Positions 55,132-64,000 of a stretch of DNA of 64,000 nucleotides are shown piece after piece. The notes below the pieces were generated by a model. The model was not told where the DNA came from and did no database searches. It worked only from the letters and a program-made list of their open reading frames with translations. The stretch covers positions 1 through 64,000 of the forward strand of contig NZ_JACJHY010000017.1 of the NCBI RefSeq assembly GCF_014138625.1, read 5' to 3'. The DNA is from Aminobacter ciceronei (GTDB taxonomy: Bacteria; Pseudomonadota; Alphaproteobacteria; Rhizobiales; Rhizobiaceae). The first letter of the stretch is position 1, and each line of letters starts with the position of its first letter. The translations under genes were made by a program, and so were the position numbers.

Positions 55132-55731
55132 ATGATGAGGACCTCAGGGAAGCCAACGCGCGAGCGCATCGTCGATGCCGCATCGAAGCTGTTTTATGGC
55201 GAGGGCATCCGTGCCGTCAGCGTCGATGCCGTGGCCGAGAAGTCGGGCCTCACCAAGCGCACGCTCTATTATCACTTCCAGAGCAAGGACGAGTTGATCG
55301 CTGCCTATCTCGACGGCCGCGACCAGCCCAATCTGGCGCTGTTCCAGCGCTGGTTCAGCGAGGCCGAGGGCGGGATCGATCAGAAGATTCGGGCGATCTT
55401 CCAAAACCTCGCCGAGGCCGCGCGGCATCCCAGATGGAAGGGCTGCGGCTATCTGCGCACGGCGGCAGAACTGGCCGACATGCCCGGACACCCGGCGATC
55501 AAGACCGGGATCGCGCACAAGAAGCGCGTCGAGGTCTGGCTGGCCAGCGCCTTCGCCGCCGAGGGCGTCCGCTCGCCGGAGCTTTTGGCGCGCCAGATCA
55601 TTCTGTTGCTGGACGGCTGTTTTGCCGTCGTCCTGCTCAACCGCGACGCCTCCTATATGGAAACGGCCGGGGAAGCAGCGGCGACGCTGGTGAAATCAGC
55701 GTTAGCCCAAACCGGTCGCGAAAACCGCTGA
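55132..55731 (+). CDS. TetR-family transcriptional regulator
   Basis: This 199-residue protein has an N-terminal TetR helix-turn-helix (TRERIVDAASKLFYGEGIRAVSVDAVAE, then LTKRTLYYHFQSKDELI) and a ligand-binding C-terminal domain with RWKGCGYLRTAAELADMPGHPA. The start at 55132 follows a short AT-rich promoter; the second Met is one codon later. It is divergent from the alpha/beta hydrolase gene, its likely target. The inducer is unknown. Confidence 0.9.
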   Translation: MMRTSGKPTRERIVDAASKLFYGEGIRAVSVDAVAEKSGLTKRTLYYHFQSKDELIAAYLDGRDQPNLALFQRWFSEAEGGIDQKIRAIFQNLAEAARHPRWKGCGYLRTAAELADMPGHPAIKTGIAHKKRVEVWLASAFAAEGVRSPELLARQIILLLDGCFAVVLLNRDASYMETAGEAAATLVKSALAQTGRENR

Positions 55732-55900
55732 TTTGGGACGTGCAGTCCGCAACCGGATAATTCCAAGCATCAACATTTCACTATCGCCACCCGAAACGAT
55801 CAATTCCTGTTGACGAAGGCTCAGGATTTTTCGCTTGATCGGCGAGCGCTGGATCGTCCATCAAGCGCCCGCGGTCCTTCCGCCTTCAGGAGAAGCATAC

Positions 55901-57274
55901 ATGGCGCGCGACACCACCGATTTCCGGCCTATCGAGGGGATGGACGAACTCGTCGACTATCTCGCAGCCGGCAACAAGCCGCGCGACAAGTGGCGGATCG
56001 GCACCGAGCACGAGAAATTCCCGTTCTATATCGACGGCAACGCACCGGTTCCCTATGGCGGCGATCGCGGCATCCGCGCGCTGCTCGAAGGCATGCAGAA
56101 GACGCTTGGCTGGGATCCGATCATCGATGCCGGGCGCATCATCGGCCTCGTCGAGCCGACCGGCCAGGGCGCGATCTCGCTCGAGCCGGGCGGACAGTTC
56201 GAGCTTTCCGGCGCGCCGCTGGAGACGATCCACCAGACCTGTCGCGAGGGCAACGCCCATCTGGCGCAATTGCGCGAAATCGCCGAGCCGCTCGGCATCC
56301 GCTTCCTCGGCCTCGGCGGCAGCCCGAAATGGACGCTGGCCGAAACGCCGCGCATGCCGAAATCGCGCTACGACATCATGACCGCCTACATGCCGAAGGT
56401 CGGCACCAAGGGCCTCGACATGATGTACCGGACCTGCACCATCCAGGTGAATCTCGACTTCGAGAGCGAAGCCGACATGCGTCGCAAGATGCAGGTGTCG
56501 CTCAAGCTGCAGCCGCTGTCGACGGCGCTGTTCGCCAACTCGCCCTTCACCGACGGCCGTCCCAACGGCATGCAGAGCTGGCGCGGCGACATCTGGCGCG
56601 ACACCGACAATCAGCGCTCCGGCCTGCTCGAATTCTGCTTCTCGCCCGAGTTCGGCTTTGCCGACTATGTCGAATGGGCGCTCGACGTGCCGATGTATTT
56701 CGTCATTCGTGACGAGCAGTACCGCGACATGACCCACATCACCTTCCGCCAGTTCATGAATGGCGCGGCGCGCAACGAGATCCCCCAGGGGATGCCGACG
56801 ATGGGCGACTGGGCCAACCACCTGTCGACCTTGTTCCCTGACGTGCGCCTCAAGCGCTTCCTCGAAATGCGCGGCGCCGATGGCGGCCCGTGGCGCCGCA
56901 TCTGCGCCCTTCCCGCTTTCTGGGTCGGGCTTCTCTACGATCCGGCAACGCTCGATGCCGCCGAAGAACTCACCCGCAACTGGACCTACGCCGAAGTTCT
57001 GGCGATGCGCGACGCCGTGCCCGAGCAAGGCATTGCGGCACCGTTCCGCAACGCCACTTTGCGTGAGATCGGCCGTGAAGTGCTGGCGCTGTCGCGCCAG
57101 GGGCTGGTCAACCGCGGCCGCAAGAACCGCGAAGGTGTCGACGAATCCGGCTTCATCAACACGCTCGACGAGGTGATCGCGCGTGGCACGACGAGTGCGG
57201 AGGAAATGCTCAACGCCTACAACACGCGCTGGGGCGGTTCGATCGAGCCTGCATTCCTGGAATACGCCTACTAG
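55901..57274 (+). CDS. gshA: Glutamate-cysteine ligase, plant/alphaproteobacterial type
   Basis: This enzyme catalyses the first step of glutathione synthesis. It belongs to the plant-like class, with WRIGTEHEKFPFYI, the metal-binding EPTGQGAISLEPGGQFELSG and MYRTCTIQVNLDFESE. At 457 residues it is complete. The ATG follows AGGAGAAG. A hairpin overlapping the stop codon probably ends transcription. Confidence 0.95.
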   Translation: MARDTTDFRPIEGMDELVDYLAAGNKPRDKWRIGTEHEKFPFYIDGNAPVPYGGDRGIRALLEGMQKTLGWDPIIDAGRIIGLVEPTGQGAISLEPGGQFELSGAPLETIHQTCREGNAHLAQLREIAEPLGIRFLGLGGSPKWTLAETPRMPKSRYDIMTAYMPKVGTKGLDMMYRTCTIQVNLDFESEADMRRKMQVSLKLQPLSTALFANSPFTDGRPNGMQSWRGDIWRDTDNQRSGLLEFCFSPEFGFADYVEWALDVPMYFVIRDEQYRDMTHITFRQFMNGAARNEIPQGMPTMGDWANHLSTLFPDVRLKRFLEMRGADGGPWRRICALPAFWVGLLYDPATLDAAEELTRNWTYAEVLAMRDAVPEQGIAAPFRNATLREIGREVLALSRQGLVNRGRKNREGVDESGFINTLDEVIARGTTSAEEMLNAYNTRWGGSIEPAFLEYAY

Positions 57275-57291
57275 GGGTTCCGATAACCCCT
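57273..57291 (+). terminator. Hairpin at the end of gshA
   Basis: AGGGGTT-CCGAT-AACCCCT is followed by TTCAAT and overlaps the gshA stop codon TAG. The stem is short, so it may be a weak terminator. Confidence 0.5.
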
Positions 57292-57351
57292 TCAATAGGC
57301 GCTGGAAACGCTCTACGTTTCTCCTCGGCTCAAGCTCCTGAGGAGGAAAAA

Positions 57352-58260
57352 ATGCTGCCACTGTTCGAGATGCTGGCCAATGCCCAGAACGGCAACGGCA
57401 TGGAGGCGCTGTCGCGCCAGTTCGGGCTGAGCCAGCAGCAGACACAATCGGCGATCGAAGCGCTGATGCCGGCATTCAGCCAGGGGCTGAAGCGCAATGC
57501 CTCCGACCCCTATGGCTTGGGTTCCTTCCTGCAGGCGATGGCGAGCGGCCAGCATGCCAAATATTTCGAGGACGCATCCCGCGCCTTCTCGCCCCAGGGC
57601 GTCGATGAAGGCAACGGCATCCTCGGTCACCTGTTCGGCTCCAAGGAGCTGTCGCGTGCGGTCGCCGGCCAGGCGGCGCAGGCGACCGGAATCGGCCAGG
57701 AAGTGCTCAAGCAGATGCTGCCTGTCATCGCCTCGATGATCATGGGCGGACTGTTCAAGCAGTCGACCGGGCAGATGCAGGCGGCGAGCGGCATGGGCGG
57801 CAGCAACAACCCGCTCGGCGAGATCATCGAGCAGATGATGAGGCAGGGTGGCGGCATGATGGGCGGCGGGCAGCAGCCTCGCCAGGCGCCGCAGCAGACC
57901 CAGGCGCCCGATCCCTTCGACAACCCGTTCGGCAAGGTGCTGAAAGACATGTTCGGCGGCGGCCTGGGTCAGCCGCAACCATCGCCGCGCCAGCAGGCGC
58001 CGCAGCAGAGCCCCTATGGCGACAACCCGCTCGGCAAGATCTTCGAGGAGATGCTGGGCGGAGGCCGCGCCCAGCCGGACCCGCAACCACAGGCGCGACA
58101 GCCGCAGCCGCAGGCCAATCCGAGCGGCCGGCCGCGCAATCCCTATGACGACCTGTTCGGCAAGATGTTCGAAACCGGCAGCCAGCAGCGCGACGACTAC
58201 CAGAAGGGCGTCGAGTCGATCTTCGAGCAGTTCAGCAAGGGCATGGACAGGTATCGCTGA
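57352..58260 (+). CDS. DUF937-family protein with repeated C-terminal motifs
   Basis: The first 145 residues match DUF937, a helical domain (FGLSQQQTQSAIEALMPAFSQGLKRN; VLKQMLPVIASMIMGGLFKQ). The C-terminal half is Gln/Pro/Gly-rich and contains four related units of the form NP-x-G-K-I/V-x-E-x-M-x-GG near residues 153, 191, 225 and 263, about 34-38 residues apart. There is no signal peptide. The function is unknown. GAGGAGGAAAA precedes the ATG. Confidence 0.85.
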   Translation: MLPLFEMLANAQNGNGMEALSRQFGLSQQQTQSAIEALMPAFSQGLKRNASDPYGLGSFLQAMASGQHAKYFEDASRAFSPQGVDEGNGILGHLFGSKELSRAVAGQAAQATGIGQEVLKQMLPVIASMIMGGLFKQSTGQMQAASGMGGSNNPLGEIIEQMMRQGGGMMGGGQQPRQAPQQTQAPDPFDNPFGKVLKDMFGGGLGQPQPSPRQQAPQQSPYGDNPLGKIFEEMLGGGRAQPDPQPQARQPQPQANPSGRPRNPYDDLFGKMFETGSQQRDDYQKGVESIFEQFSKGMDRYR

Positions 58261-58278
58261 GCTAAGGCCTGACGGTCG

Positions 58279-59100
58279 ATGCGAACCTCGCCTGAGGCTT
58301 CAGCTTGTAGCAGCGTGAACAGGTCGACGGTGCCGGTGCTCGCCAATTGCCTCGGGCATTATGACGAGCAGGCTCCGATGCCGGACCTCGACGCGCATTT
58401 CCAATGCGTATGGACCAACGCCATCCCTGACGATCATGTCGGCCCGGTCGCGGTCGTTCCGGACGGCTGCGTCGACCTGTTGTGGAAAGACGGACGGCTG
58501 ATGGTGGTCGGGCCCGACATCGTTGCCGCCAGTCCCGAGTTGCATGGCGGAACGACGGTGCTCGGCATCCGCTTCCGGCCAGGCGCGGCGCTGCGCTGGT
58601 TGCGCACACCGATGAGCGCAATCGTCGGCCAGGCGGTCGATCTCGCCGACGTCTGGAATCCTGGTGTAGCCCGAGAGCTGTGTCTGCGAATCGGCGAGGC
58701 GCCAACCATCGAACGGCAGGCTGCCGTGCTGCAGCAACAGCTGCTCAAGCAGTTGCCGGACCTGGAGCGCCCGGCGCAGGGCGCAGGCGCGATCTTTGCG
58801 GCAATGGCATCGGGATCGGATGAAATCGGCGGCAGGATTTCGTTGCTGGTGGAACGGCTTGACATCAGCGAGCGCACGCTGAGACGGCGCAGCCACGACT
58901 ATTTCGGCTATGGACCGAAGACGCTCGACCGCATCCTGCGTTTCCAGAACTTCCTGTCCCTGGTGCGCGCGCAAGGCAAGCAGGCCATGGCAGGCCTTGC
59001 CTATGAGGCCGGCTATGCCGACCAGGCGCATCTCGGCCGCGAAATCCAGGCGCTGTGCGGCATGACCGCCGGGAGCTTCGTGCGCCAGATCACTGGTTGA
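58279..59100 (+). CDS. AraC-family transcriptional regulator
   Basis: The C-terminal 90 residues form an AraC-type double helix-turn-helix (ISLLVERLDISERTLRRRSHDYFGYGPK, then FLSLVRAQG and AYEAGYADQAHLGREI). The N-terminal domain reads VVPDGCVDLLWKDGRLMVVGPD, a ligand-binding type common in this subgroup. The start is uncertain: ATG 58279 is listed, but the GTG at 58315 is also possible. The next genes encode VOC and DoxX proteins on the same strand. Confidence 0.85.
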   Translation: MRTSPEASACSSVNRSTVPVLANCLGHYDEQAPMPDLDAHFQCVWTNAIPDDHVGPVAVVPDGCVDLLWKDGRLMVVGPDIVAASPELHGGTTVLGIRFRPGAALRWLRTPMSAIVGQAVDLADVWNPGVARELCLRIGEAPTIERQAAVLQQQLLKQLPDLERPAQGAGAIFAAMASGSDEIGGRISLLVERLDISERTLRRRSHDYFGYGPKTLDRILRFQNFLSLVRAQGKQAMAGLAYEAGYADQAHLGREIQALCGMTAGSFVRQITG

Positions 59101-59185
59101 CTGGGGCCAACTGGCCGTTTCGTTCAAGATTCCCGCCGCCCCGTCAGCTATCGGCGGCGATCCCACGAAACGCAGGAGAATTGCC

Positions 59186-59539
59186 ATGGGCACGAGCGGA
59201 AACGATCGCCGGATCGACAACATCGAGTTCAACGTCAGCGACATTGCGCGGTCGCGTGAGTTCTACGGCAAGGCCTTCGGCTGGAGCTTCACCGACTACG
59301 GTCCGACCTATTGCGAGTTTACCGACGGCCGCCTGACCGGGGGACTGACGACAGGCGGTCCGGTCAGGTCGGGCGGGCCGCTGGTCATCCTCTATGCCGA
59401 CGATCTCGCCGCAACCCAAAGCCGACTGGAGGCCGCCGGCGCCAGGATCGTCAAGCCCGTGTTCGAATTCCCCGGCGGGCGGCGCTTCCACTTTACCGAT
59501 CCCGACGGCTACGAACTGGCGGCGTGGTCGGCGAACTGA
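59186..59539 (+). CDS. VOC-family (glyoxalase-like) protein
   Basis: This 117-residue protein of the vicinal oxygen chelate fold shows FNVSDIARSREFYGKAFGWSF at the N-terminus and FPGGRRFHFTDPDGYELAAW at the C-terminus. Members include glyoxalase I, dioxygenases and resistance proteins, and the substrate cannot be inferred. CAGGAGAA is the ribosome-binding site. The DoxX gene follows after 10 bp. Confidence 0.9.
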   Translation: MGTSGNDRRIDNIEFNVSDIARSREFYGKAFGWSFTDYGPTYCEFTDGRLTGGLTTGGPVRSGGPLVILYADDLAATQSRLEAAGARIVKPVFEFPGGRRFHFTDPDGYELAAWSAN

Positions 59540-59549
59540 GGTGGCGATA

Positions 59550-59900
59550 ATGGTCGCAAGCCTCGGCTTCATTCTGTTGGGCGGCGTCTTCGTCTGCGCC
59601 GGCACTGAGCATTTCTGGAATTTCCGCATGGTCTCAGGCATGCTCGCAGACAAGGGCCTGCCTGCGGCGCAAGGTCTGCTTGCCCTGGGTTCGGTCGTCG
59701 AGATCGTTGCCGGCCTGTGCCTGGCAATGGGCGTCATGCGCCCCTACGCGGCCGTGGCGCTGATCCTGTTCACCATCGCCGCGTCACTGATGGCGCTCAA
59801 TTTCTGGCGCTATTCGGGCATGGAAAGACAAGCCTTGCGCTCGGCCTTCATCATCAACGTCGCCGTCGTCGGCAGCCTCCTGCTTGCCGCGACAGCTTAG
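59550..59900 (+). CDS. DoxX-family membrane protein
   Basis: This 116-residue protein has four hydrophobic segments and the DoxX-like GVFVCAGTEHFWNFRMVSGML near the N-terminus. DoxX proteins are linked to redox processes at the membrane in several bacteria, but the biochemical role is open. It probably forms an operon with the VOC gene. Confidence 0.82.
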   Translation: MVASLGFILLGGVFVCAGTEHFWNFRMVSGMLADKGLPAAQGLLALGSVVEIVAGLCLAMGVMRPYAAVALILFTIAASLMALNFWRYSGMERQALRSAFIINVAVVGSLLLAATA

Positions 59901-59950
59901 AAGGGCGGCACAAATCTGATCTGGATGCCGGAGGAGCGTCCCAAAATACG

Positions 59951-59978
59951 AAAAAGCCCGGTCCTGGGAGGACCGGGC
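59951..59978 (-). terminator. Terminator for the DUF1127 gene
   Basis: GCCCGGTCCT pairs exactly with AGGACCGGGC at 59969-59978 across GGG. On the minus strand the stem is followed by TTTTT, a classic intrinsic terminator 64 bp past the DUF1127 stop. Confidence 0.85.
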
Positions 59979-60041
59979 AGCGTGCAGGCGAGGCCGGCGG
60001 GGACCGGCTGGGAGTGGGGAGCCTGCGAAAGCAGATTTCGG

Positions 60042-60332
60042 CTATGCGACGCGACGCGCCATCACTTCGATGTTCTCGCTGCGCGCCTGCCTGATCGAGC
60101 GAAGACGCACGGTCGGATCGGAGGCGAACGGCAGGTCGACAGCCACGCACAGGTCGCCGCGGGTCAGGCCGACATCGGCGAGTTCGGTGTCGCTCAATTC
60201 GCCGAGGCGATAGAAGGCGCGGCGATTTTTCCAGGCACGGAAGAGATCGGCGGTGTAGTTGACGATACGCATCGCATTCACCGGCCGCGTCGCGGAATGC
60301 GTCGTCTCAGTGGAATGGTCGAGCGTGGTCAT
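60042..60332 (-). CDS. DUF1127-domain small protein
   Basis: This 96-residue basic protein has the DUF1127 core RAFYRLGELSDTELADVGLTRGDL. In rhizobia and Brucella such proteins take part in RNA-related regulation, and several are activated by the LysR regulator VtlR. A divergent gene for a VtlR/LsrB-like protein is adjacent. GAGAGGAGA is a strong ribosome-binding site, and a strong terminator follows, so this is a single-gene unit that may be highly expressed. Confidence 0.88.
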   Translation of the reverse strand: MTTLDHSTETTHSATRPVNAMRIVNYTADLFRAWKNRRAFYRLGELSDTELADVGLTRGDLCVAVDLPFASDPTVRLRSIRQARSENIEVMARRVA

Positions 60333-60489
60333 GACGATCTCCTCTCAGATCAGGGACAAACGGGTCCCGTTCCGGTCGACGCTCCTTCAGCCGCCGCCCC
60401 GGTTCCGATTCACATGCCTCATGTGGACAATGCGAGATTGCCATCGCCGTATTGATTAATCCAACGAATGTTTCTAATCTTTACCATCA

Positions 60490-61467
60490 ATGTTCATGAT
60501 GGAAACGTCGATGGCCGCTCCTCTCGATCTTGACCAGCTCCACACCTTCATCTCCATCGTCGACACCGGCAGCTTCACGCGCGCCGCCGACGAAGTGCAT
60601 CGCACGCAGTCAGCTGTGTCGATGCAGATGCGCCGTCTCGAGGACCGCATCGGCAAGGCGCTCTTCGAAAAGGAAGGGCGCATGAACAAGCTGACCGAGG
60701 AAGGCGAGCGCCTGCTCACCTATGCCAGGCGGCTGCTGCACCTCAACCGCGAGACGCTGGCTGCCTTCGACGACAAGGCGCTGGAGGGCACGGTCCGCAT
60801 CGGTGTGCCGGACGATTATGCCGACCGTTTCCTGCCCGAGATCATGGCGCGCTTCTCGCGCTCCAACCCGCGCGTCGAGCTGTCGGTACTGTGCGAGCCC
60901 ACCGTCAATCTCGCCGACCAGATTCGCCGCGGCAATCTCGACATCGCACTTGTGACCGAGTGCGTGGACACCCGGCCGAGCGAGATCGTGCGCAACGAAC
61001 CGCTGCTGTGGGTCTCGTCGGCCAGCCATATGGTGCATGAGGAGACGATCCTGCCGATGGCTTTCGGCCGCCCGACCTGCCAGTGGCGGCAGATGGCGAC
61101 GGACCTGCTCCAGGCCAGCGGCCGCGAGTACCGCGTGCTGTTCACCAGTTGGTCGGCCAATGTCATCACCGCCGCCGTTCTGGCTGGCCTCGCCGTATCA
61201 GTGCTGCCCGAATGCGCGCTGCGGCCGGGCATGCGCGTGCTTGGCGAAGCCGACGGCTTCGGCGCCCTGCCCGACTGCAAGATCGGAATCCTGCGCGGCC
61301 ATTCCAGCCGGCCCGAGATCGTCGATGCGCTTGCGCGGCATATCTCGGAGAGCCTCGACAACATCTCTGTGCCGCTGACCGAGGAGAGCGGCACGTTCGA
61401 TTTCGCTGCCCTTGCCGCCGCGCGTGGCCGGCGGCTCAAGCCGAGCCACATCATGCCGGGATGGTAG
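60490..61467 (+). CDS. LysR-family regulator, VtlR/LsrB-like
   Basis: The N-terminal helix-turn-helix reads DQLHTFISIVDTGSFTRAAD, then VHRTQSAVSMQMRRLEDRIG. The effector domain has GVPDDYADRFLPEIMARFS and SVLCEPTVNLADQIRRGNLD. From memory this matches the VtlR/LsrB group of alphaproteobacteria, which controls virulence or symbiosis genes, small RNAs and DUF1127 proteins. The start at 60490 is listed; the Met at 60511 is also possible. It is divergent from the DUF1127 gene, its likely target. The 157-bp gap is AT-rich near this gene, with ATTGATTAAT at about 60448 as a candidate box. Confidence 0.82.
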   Translation: MFMMETSMAAPLDLDQLHTFISIVDTGSFTRAADEVHRTQSAVSMQMRRLEDRIGKALFEKEGRMNKLTEEGERLLTYARRLLHLNRETLAAFDDKALEGTVRIGVPDDYADRFLPEIMARFSRSNPRVELSVLCEPTVNLADQIRRGNLDIALVTECVDTRPSEIVRNEPLLWVSSASHMVHEETILPMAFGRPTCQWRQMATDLLQASGREYRVLFTSWSANVITAAVLAGLAVSVLPECALRPGMRVLGEADGFGALPDCKIGILRGHSSRPEIVDALARHISESLDNISVPLTEESGTFDFAALAAARGRRLKPSHIMPGW

Positions 61468-61523
61468 GCTGCGATTGACCGGCAAAGCTTGACGAGGAAG
61501 GCCACGCGGCCCTCAATCGCGCG

Positions 61524-63110
61524 ATGAACGAACTTGCTACCGAATCACGCACCAATGCTGCCGAATACACCGTCAGCGAGATTTCCGGCGCGCTGAAGCG
61601 CACCGTCGAGGACGCCTTCGGCAATGTGCGCGTGCGCGGCGAAATCTCGGGTTATCGCGGCCCGCATTCGTCGGGCCATGCCTATTTCTCGCTGAAGGAC
61701 GATCGTTCACGCATCGAAGCGGTGGTGTGGAAAGGCACGATGAGCCGGCTGAAATTCCGTCCCGAGGAAGGGATGGAGGTGATCGCCACCGGCAGGCTGA
61801 CCACCTATCCCGGCTCGTCGAAATACCAGATCGTCATCGACAATCTCGAGCCCGCCGGCGCCGGCGCGCTGATGGCGCTGCTGGAAGAGCGCAAGCGCAG
61901 GCTGGCCGCCGAGGGCCTGTTCGACGACCGTCGCAAGCAGCTGTTGCCGTTCATGCCGCTGGTGATCGGCGTCGTCACCTCGCCGACCGGTGCGGTCATC
62001 CGCGACATCATCCACCGCATCAAGGACCGCTTCCCGCTGCATGTTCTGGTCTGGCCGGTGCGGGTTCAGGGCGAGACGTCGGGTGCGGAAGTGGCCGCTG
62101 CGGTCAACGGCTTCAACGAACTGTCCGAGCTCGGTGCGATCAGGCGCCCCGACCTTTTGATCGTGGCGCGCGGCGGCGGCAGCCTCGAAGACCTCTGGGG
62201 CTTCAACGACGAAGGGCTTGTCCGCGCCGTTGCCGCTTCGCACATCCCGGTCATCTCGGCCGTCGGCCACGAAACCGACTGGACGCTGATCGACCTCGCC
62301 GCCGACAGGCGGGCGCCGACGCCGACGGGTGCCGCCGAGCTTGCCGTGCCTGTCAAAGCCGAACTCGAGGCCGTGCTCGCCAATCTCGGCGCACGGCTGC
62401 GCGGCGCGGTATCGCGCATGATCGACCGGCGCAGCCAGGCTGTTCGCGCAGCCGCACGCGCCTTGCCCACTCCGGACCAGTTGCTGGCGCTACCCCGCCG
62501 CCGCTTCGACGAGGCGACAAGCCGGCTCGGCCGGGCGCTGACCGTCACCACCGAGCGCAAGCGCGCCCGGCTGTCGGCGGTGCGCCTGTCGCCGGCGACG
62601 TTGGCGCGCCGCATCAGCGAAACCCGCCGCCATCTCGACCGTGACATGCTGCGCGCCGATGCAGCGTTGCGAGCGATGGTGCGCGAAAAGCGCATCCGGT
62701 TCGACCGCACCAAAGGCCGGCTGTCGCCGGAACCACTGGTCCGCCGCCAGGAGGCATTTGGCCAGCAGCTCACGGCGCTGGAACGCCGCGCCGTGCTTGC
62801 GGTCGGGCGTAGGCTCGAACGCGCGCGGACGAGCCTGTCACAGGCGGACCGGCTGATGGCGACGCTGTCGCACAAGGCGGTGCTGGCACGCGGCTTCGCG
62901 CTTGTTCGCGATGCCGACGGCACGGTGCTCAAGCGCGCCTCCGAAGTGGCCGCGGGTGCGGCGCTGTCGATCGAATTCGCCGACGGCACGACCAATGCGA
63001 TCGCCACCAGCGGCAGCGCGATTGCGGCAAGCGGCGAGGCCAAGCCAAAGCCGGTGGCCAGACCAGCAGCCAAGGTCAAGGAACCCGGCAATCAGGGCAG
63101 CCTGTTCTAA
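61524..63110 (+). CDS. xseA: Exodeoxyribonuclease VII large subunit
   Basis: The enzyme degrades single-stranded DNA in repair. An N-terminal OB fold (residues about 17-110, with [26 protein letters not shown]) precedes the catalytic domain, which shows [29 protein letters not shown] and [28 protein letters not shown]. Long helices follow, then a C-terminal extension rich in Ala and Lys. At 528 residues it is in the upper size range. The small subunit xseB is not nearby. Confidence 0.95.
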   Translation: MNELATESRTNAAEYTVSEISGALKRTVEDAFGNVRVRGEISGYRGPHSSGHAYFSLKDDRSRIEAVVWKGTMSRLKFRPEEGMEVIATGRLTTYPGSSKYQIVIDNLEPAGAGALMALLEERKRRLAAEGLFDDRRKQLLPFMPLVIGVVTSPTGAVIRDIIHRIKDRFPLHVLVWPVRVQGETSGAEVAAAVNGFNELSELGAIRRPDLLIVARGGGSLEDLWGFNDEGLVRAVAASHIPVISAVGHETDWTLIDLAADRRAPTPTGAAELAVPVKAELEAVLANLGARLRGAVSRMIDRRSQAVRAAARALPTPDQLLALPRRRFDEATSRLGRALTVTTERKRARLSAVRLSPATLARRISETRRHLDRDMLRADAALRAMVREKRIRFDRTKGRLSPEPLVRRQEAFGQQLTALERRAVLAVGRRLERARTSLSQADRLMATLSHKAVLARGFALVRDADGTVLKRASEVAAGAALSIEFADGTTNAIATSGSAIAASGEAKPKPVARPAAKVKEPGNQGSLF

Positions 63111-63121
63111 AGCGACAGGGG

Positions 63122-64000
63122 TCAGTCGCCCGTAGGCGACGAGATAACGGGCGCCACCAGCGGCGAAATGAACGGTGCGCTCCACGAGCCGCCGACGAAG
63201 AATGCCGTTGGCCGCACCGCCGGTGCAACAGGGGTTGTCGTCGTCGAGGAAGAGGCGGTGATCTCCTTGGCCTCGATCGCACCCGAGAGCGCGAGCCCAC
63301 GACCGACATAAGGCACGATGCCGGTCAGCCAGATGCGGCTCGTCGGCGTGCGTGCCTCCGCCTTGTCGATCTTGGCAACACCGTTGGAGATGGTCGCCTT
63401 GAGCTCGACACCATCGACCGGCAGCGTACCGCCCGAGACTTCGTCGAGCGAGAAGAAACCGCGATCGGCGGTACGCTTGAGGAAGGCCGCCATGTCGAGC
63501 CCGGCAATCGCGCCGACGCCGAAGGTGGCGGCGACCGAGCCGTTGGCATTCTCCAGCAGCGTGTTCCAGTTCAGGCCCGGGCCCTGGAGGATAACCGACA
63601 CGGTGCCGCGGCCGATCGGCACGATGTGGCTCATGCCCGCCGCGGTGCCGAAGGCGCCGCCGTCGATGTCGGACGCAAGCAACCGCATCTCCGCCTGTGT
63701 GCCGGCGGGCTTACGGTCGAAACGGATGCTGGCCTGGACATTGCCGCCAAAGGCTTCCGCATCGGAAATGTCGAATGCCGCCAGCCCACCCTTGACCTGT
63801 GCCGTTGCCGCGACCTCGGCGAGCGCGATGGAACCGGCCGTCGCCTTCGTCGCCGACAGCCTGAGATCGAGATTGATGCGGTCGGAAAAGCTGGTGTCGA
63901 TCTCGGCCGTCGTGGGCCCGTTTGCCGGGGTCATGGGCGCGAAGGACGAGGCAAACGTCATCAGGTCGAGCGTGTCGAAAGCCAGTGTGCCCGAAAGCGC
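63122..64000 (-). CDS. AsmA-family protein, C-terminal part (runs off the window)
   Basis: The frame is open through the right edge, so the 5' part of the gene is outside the window. The visible 292 residues match the C-terminal AsmA domain (LSGTLAFDTLDLMTFASSF, SVILQGPGLNWNTLLENANGSVAATFGVG, DGVELKATISNGVAKIDKAEA). AsmA-like proteins are large periplasmic beta-helical proteins anchored in the inner membrane and implicated in lipid transport. The end is Thr/Pro/Val-rich. It converges with xseA, with 11 bp between them. Confidence 0.85.
   Translation of the reverse strand, partial: ALSGTLAFDTLDLMTFASSFAPMTPANGPTTAEIDTSFSDRINLDLRLSATKATAGSIALAEVAATAQVKGGLAAFDISDAEAFGGNVQASIRFDRKPAGTQAEMRLLASDIDGGAFGTAAGMSHIVPIGRGTVSVILQGPGLNWNTLLENANGSVAATFGVGAIAGLDMAAFLKRTADRGFFSLDEVSGGTLPVDGVELKATISNGVAKIDKAEARTPTSRIWLTGIVPYVGRGLALSGAIEAKEITASSSTTTTPVAPAVRPTAFFVGGSWSAPFISPLVAPVISSPTGD

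Noticed and set aside
55886-57475. 529-codon minus-strand frame over gshA
   Set aside because: It is antisense to gshA, which is complete and well conserved.

Overview
The window reads as GC-rich alphaproteobacterial DNA, most likely from Mesorhizobium or a close relative in the Phyllobacteriaceae (Aminobacter-like). The assignment rests on the protein families (short HisG with HisZ, GshA beside RsmE, DUF3422 beside GlcD, a VtlR/LsrB-like LysR regulator beside a DUF1127 protein), on rhizobial-type IS66 genes, and on a trb-type conjugation cluster common in rhizobial integrative elements. No rRNA, tRNA or CRISPR array was seen.

Region 1 (1 to about 25,030) is the distal part of a putative integrative and conjugative element (ICE) lying against the 3' end of guaA. 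From left to right it holds: an IS66-family element (tnpC, tnpB, tnpA) whose right end has been cut away by another element with CGGCATAA repeats; a DUF3363/VirD2-type relaxase; the coupling protein TraG; a ribbon-helix-helix protein; a metabolic insert (Lrp-type regulator and homodimeric pyruvate-dehydrogenase-E1-like enzyme); the mating-pair operon trbBCDEJKLFGI with a DUF2274 gene; an AlpA-like gene; a hipBA toxin-antitoxin pair with four phased operator palindromes; a relic of a DUF4143 ATPase; and a P4-type tyrosine integrase with inverted repeats upstream. The other end of the element lies outside the window.

Region 2 (25,027 to 64,000) is core chromosome. It contains guaA; a MarR regulator with paired operators and a divergent small gene; a nucleosidase, a thioesterase, tspO and an RsmB-type methyltransferase; katG with divergent oxyR; the hisS-hisZ-hisG operon; tag; two L,D-transpeptidases around folD; and the glycolate oxidase genes glcD, glcE and glcF interleaved with ASCH, DUF559 and DUF4870 genes. 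Next come DUF3422, a FadR-type GntR regulator with a metallophosphoesterase, a glutamine amidotransferase, rsmE, an alpha/beta hydrolase divergent from a TetR gene, gshA, a DUF937 protein, an AraC regulator, VOC and DoxX proteins, DUF1127 with a divergent LysR gene, xseA, and an AsmA-family gene running off the right edge.

Several regulatory circuits can be read from repeated palindromes: hipBA autorepression, MarR control of a divergent promoter, and a 23-bp ACTGG-N13-CCAGT site found both upstream of glcD and upstream of the GntR gene, which suggests that this regulator controls glycolate oxidation. The hypothesis most worth testing is the metabolic insert inside the conjugation operon, whose regulator-plus-enzyme pair resembles mdeR-mdeB of Pseudomonas.
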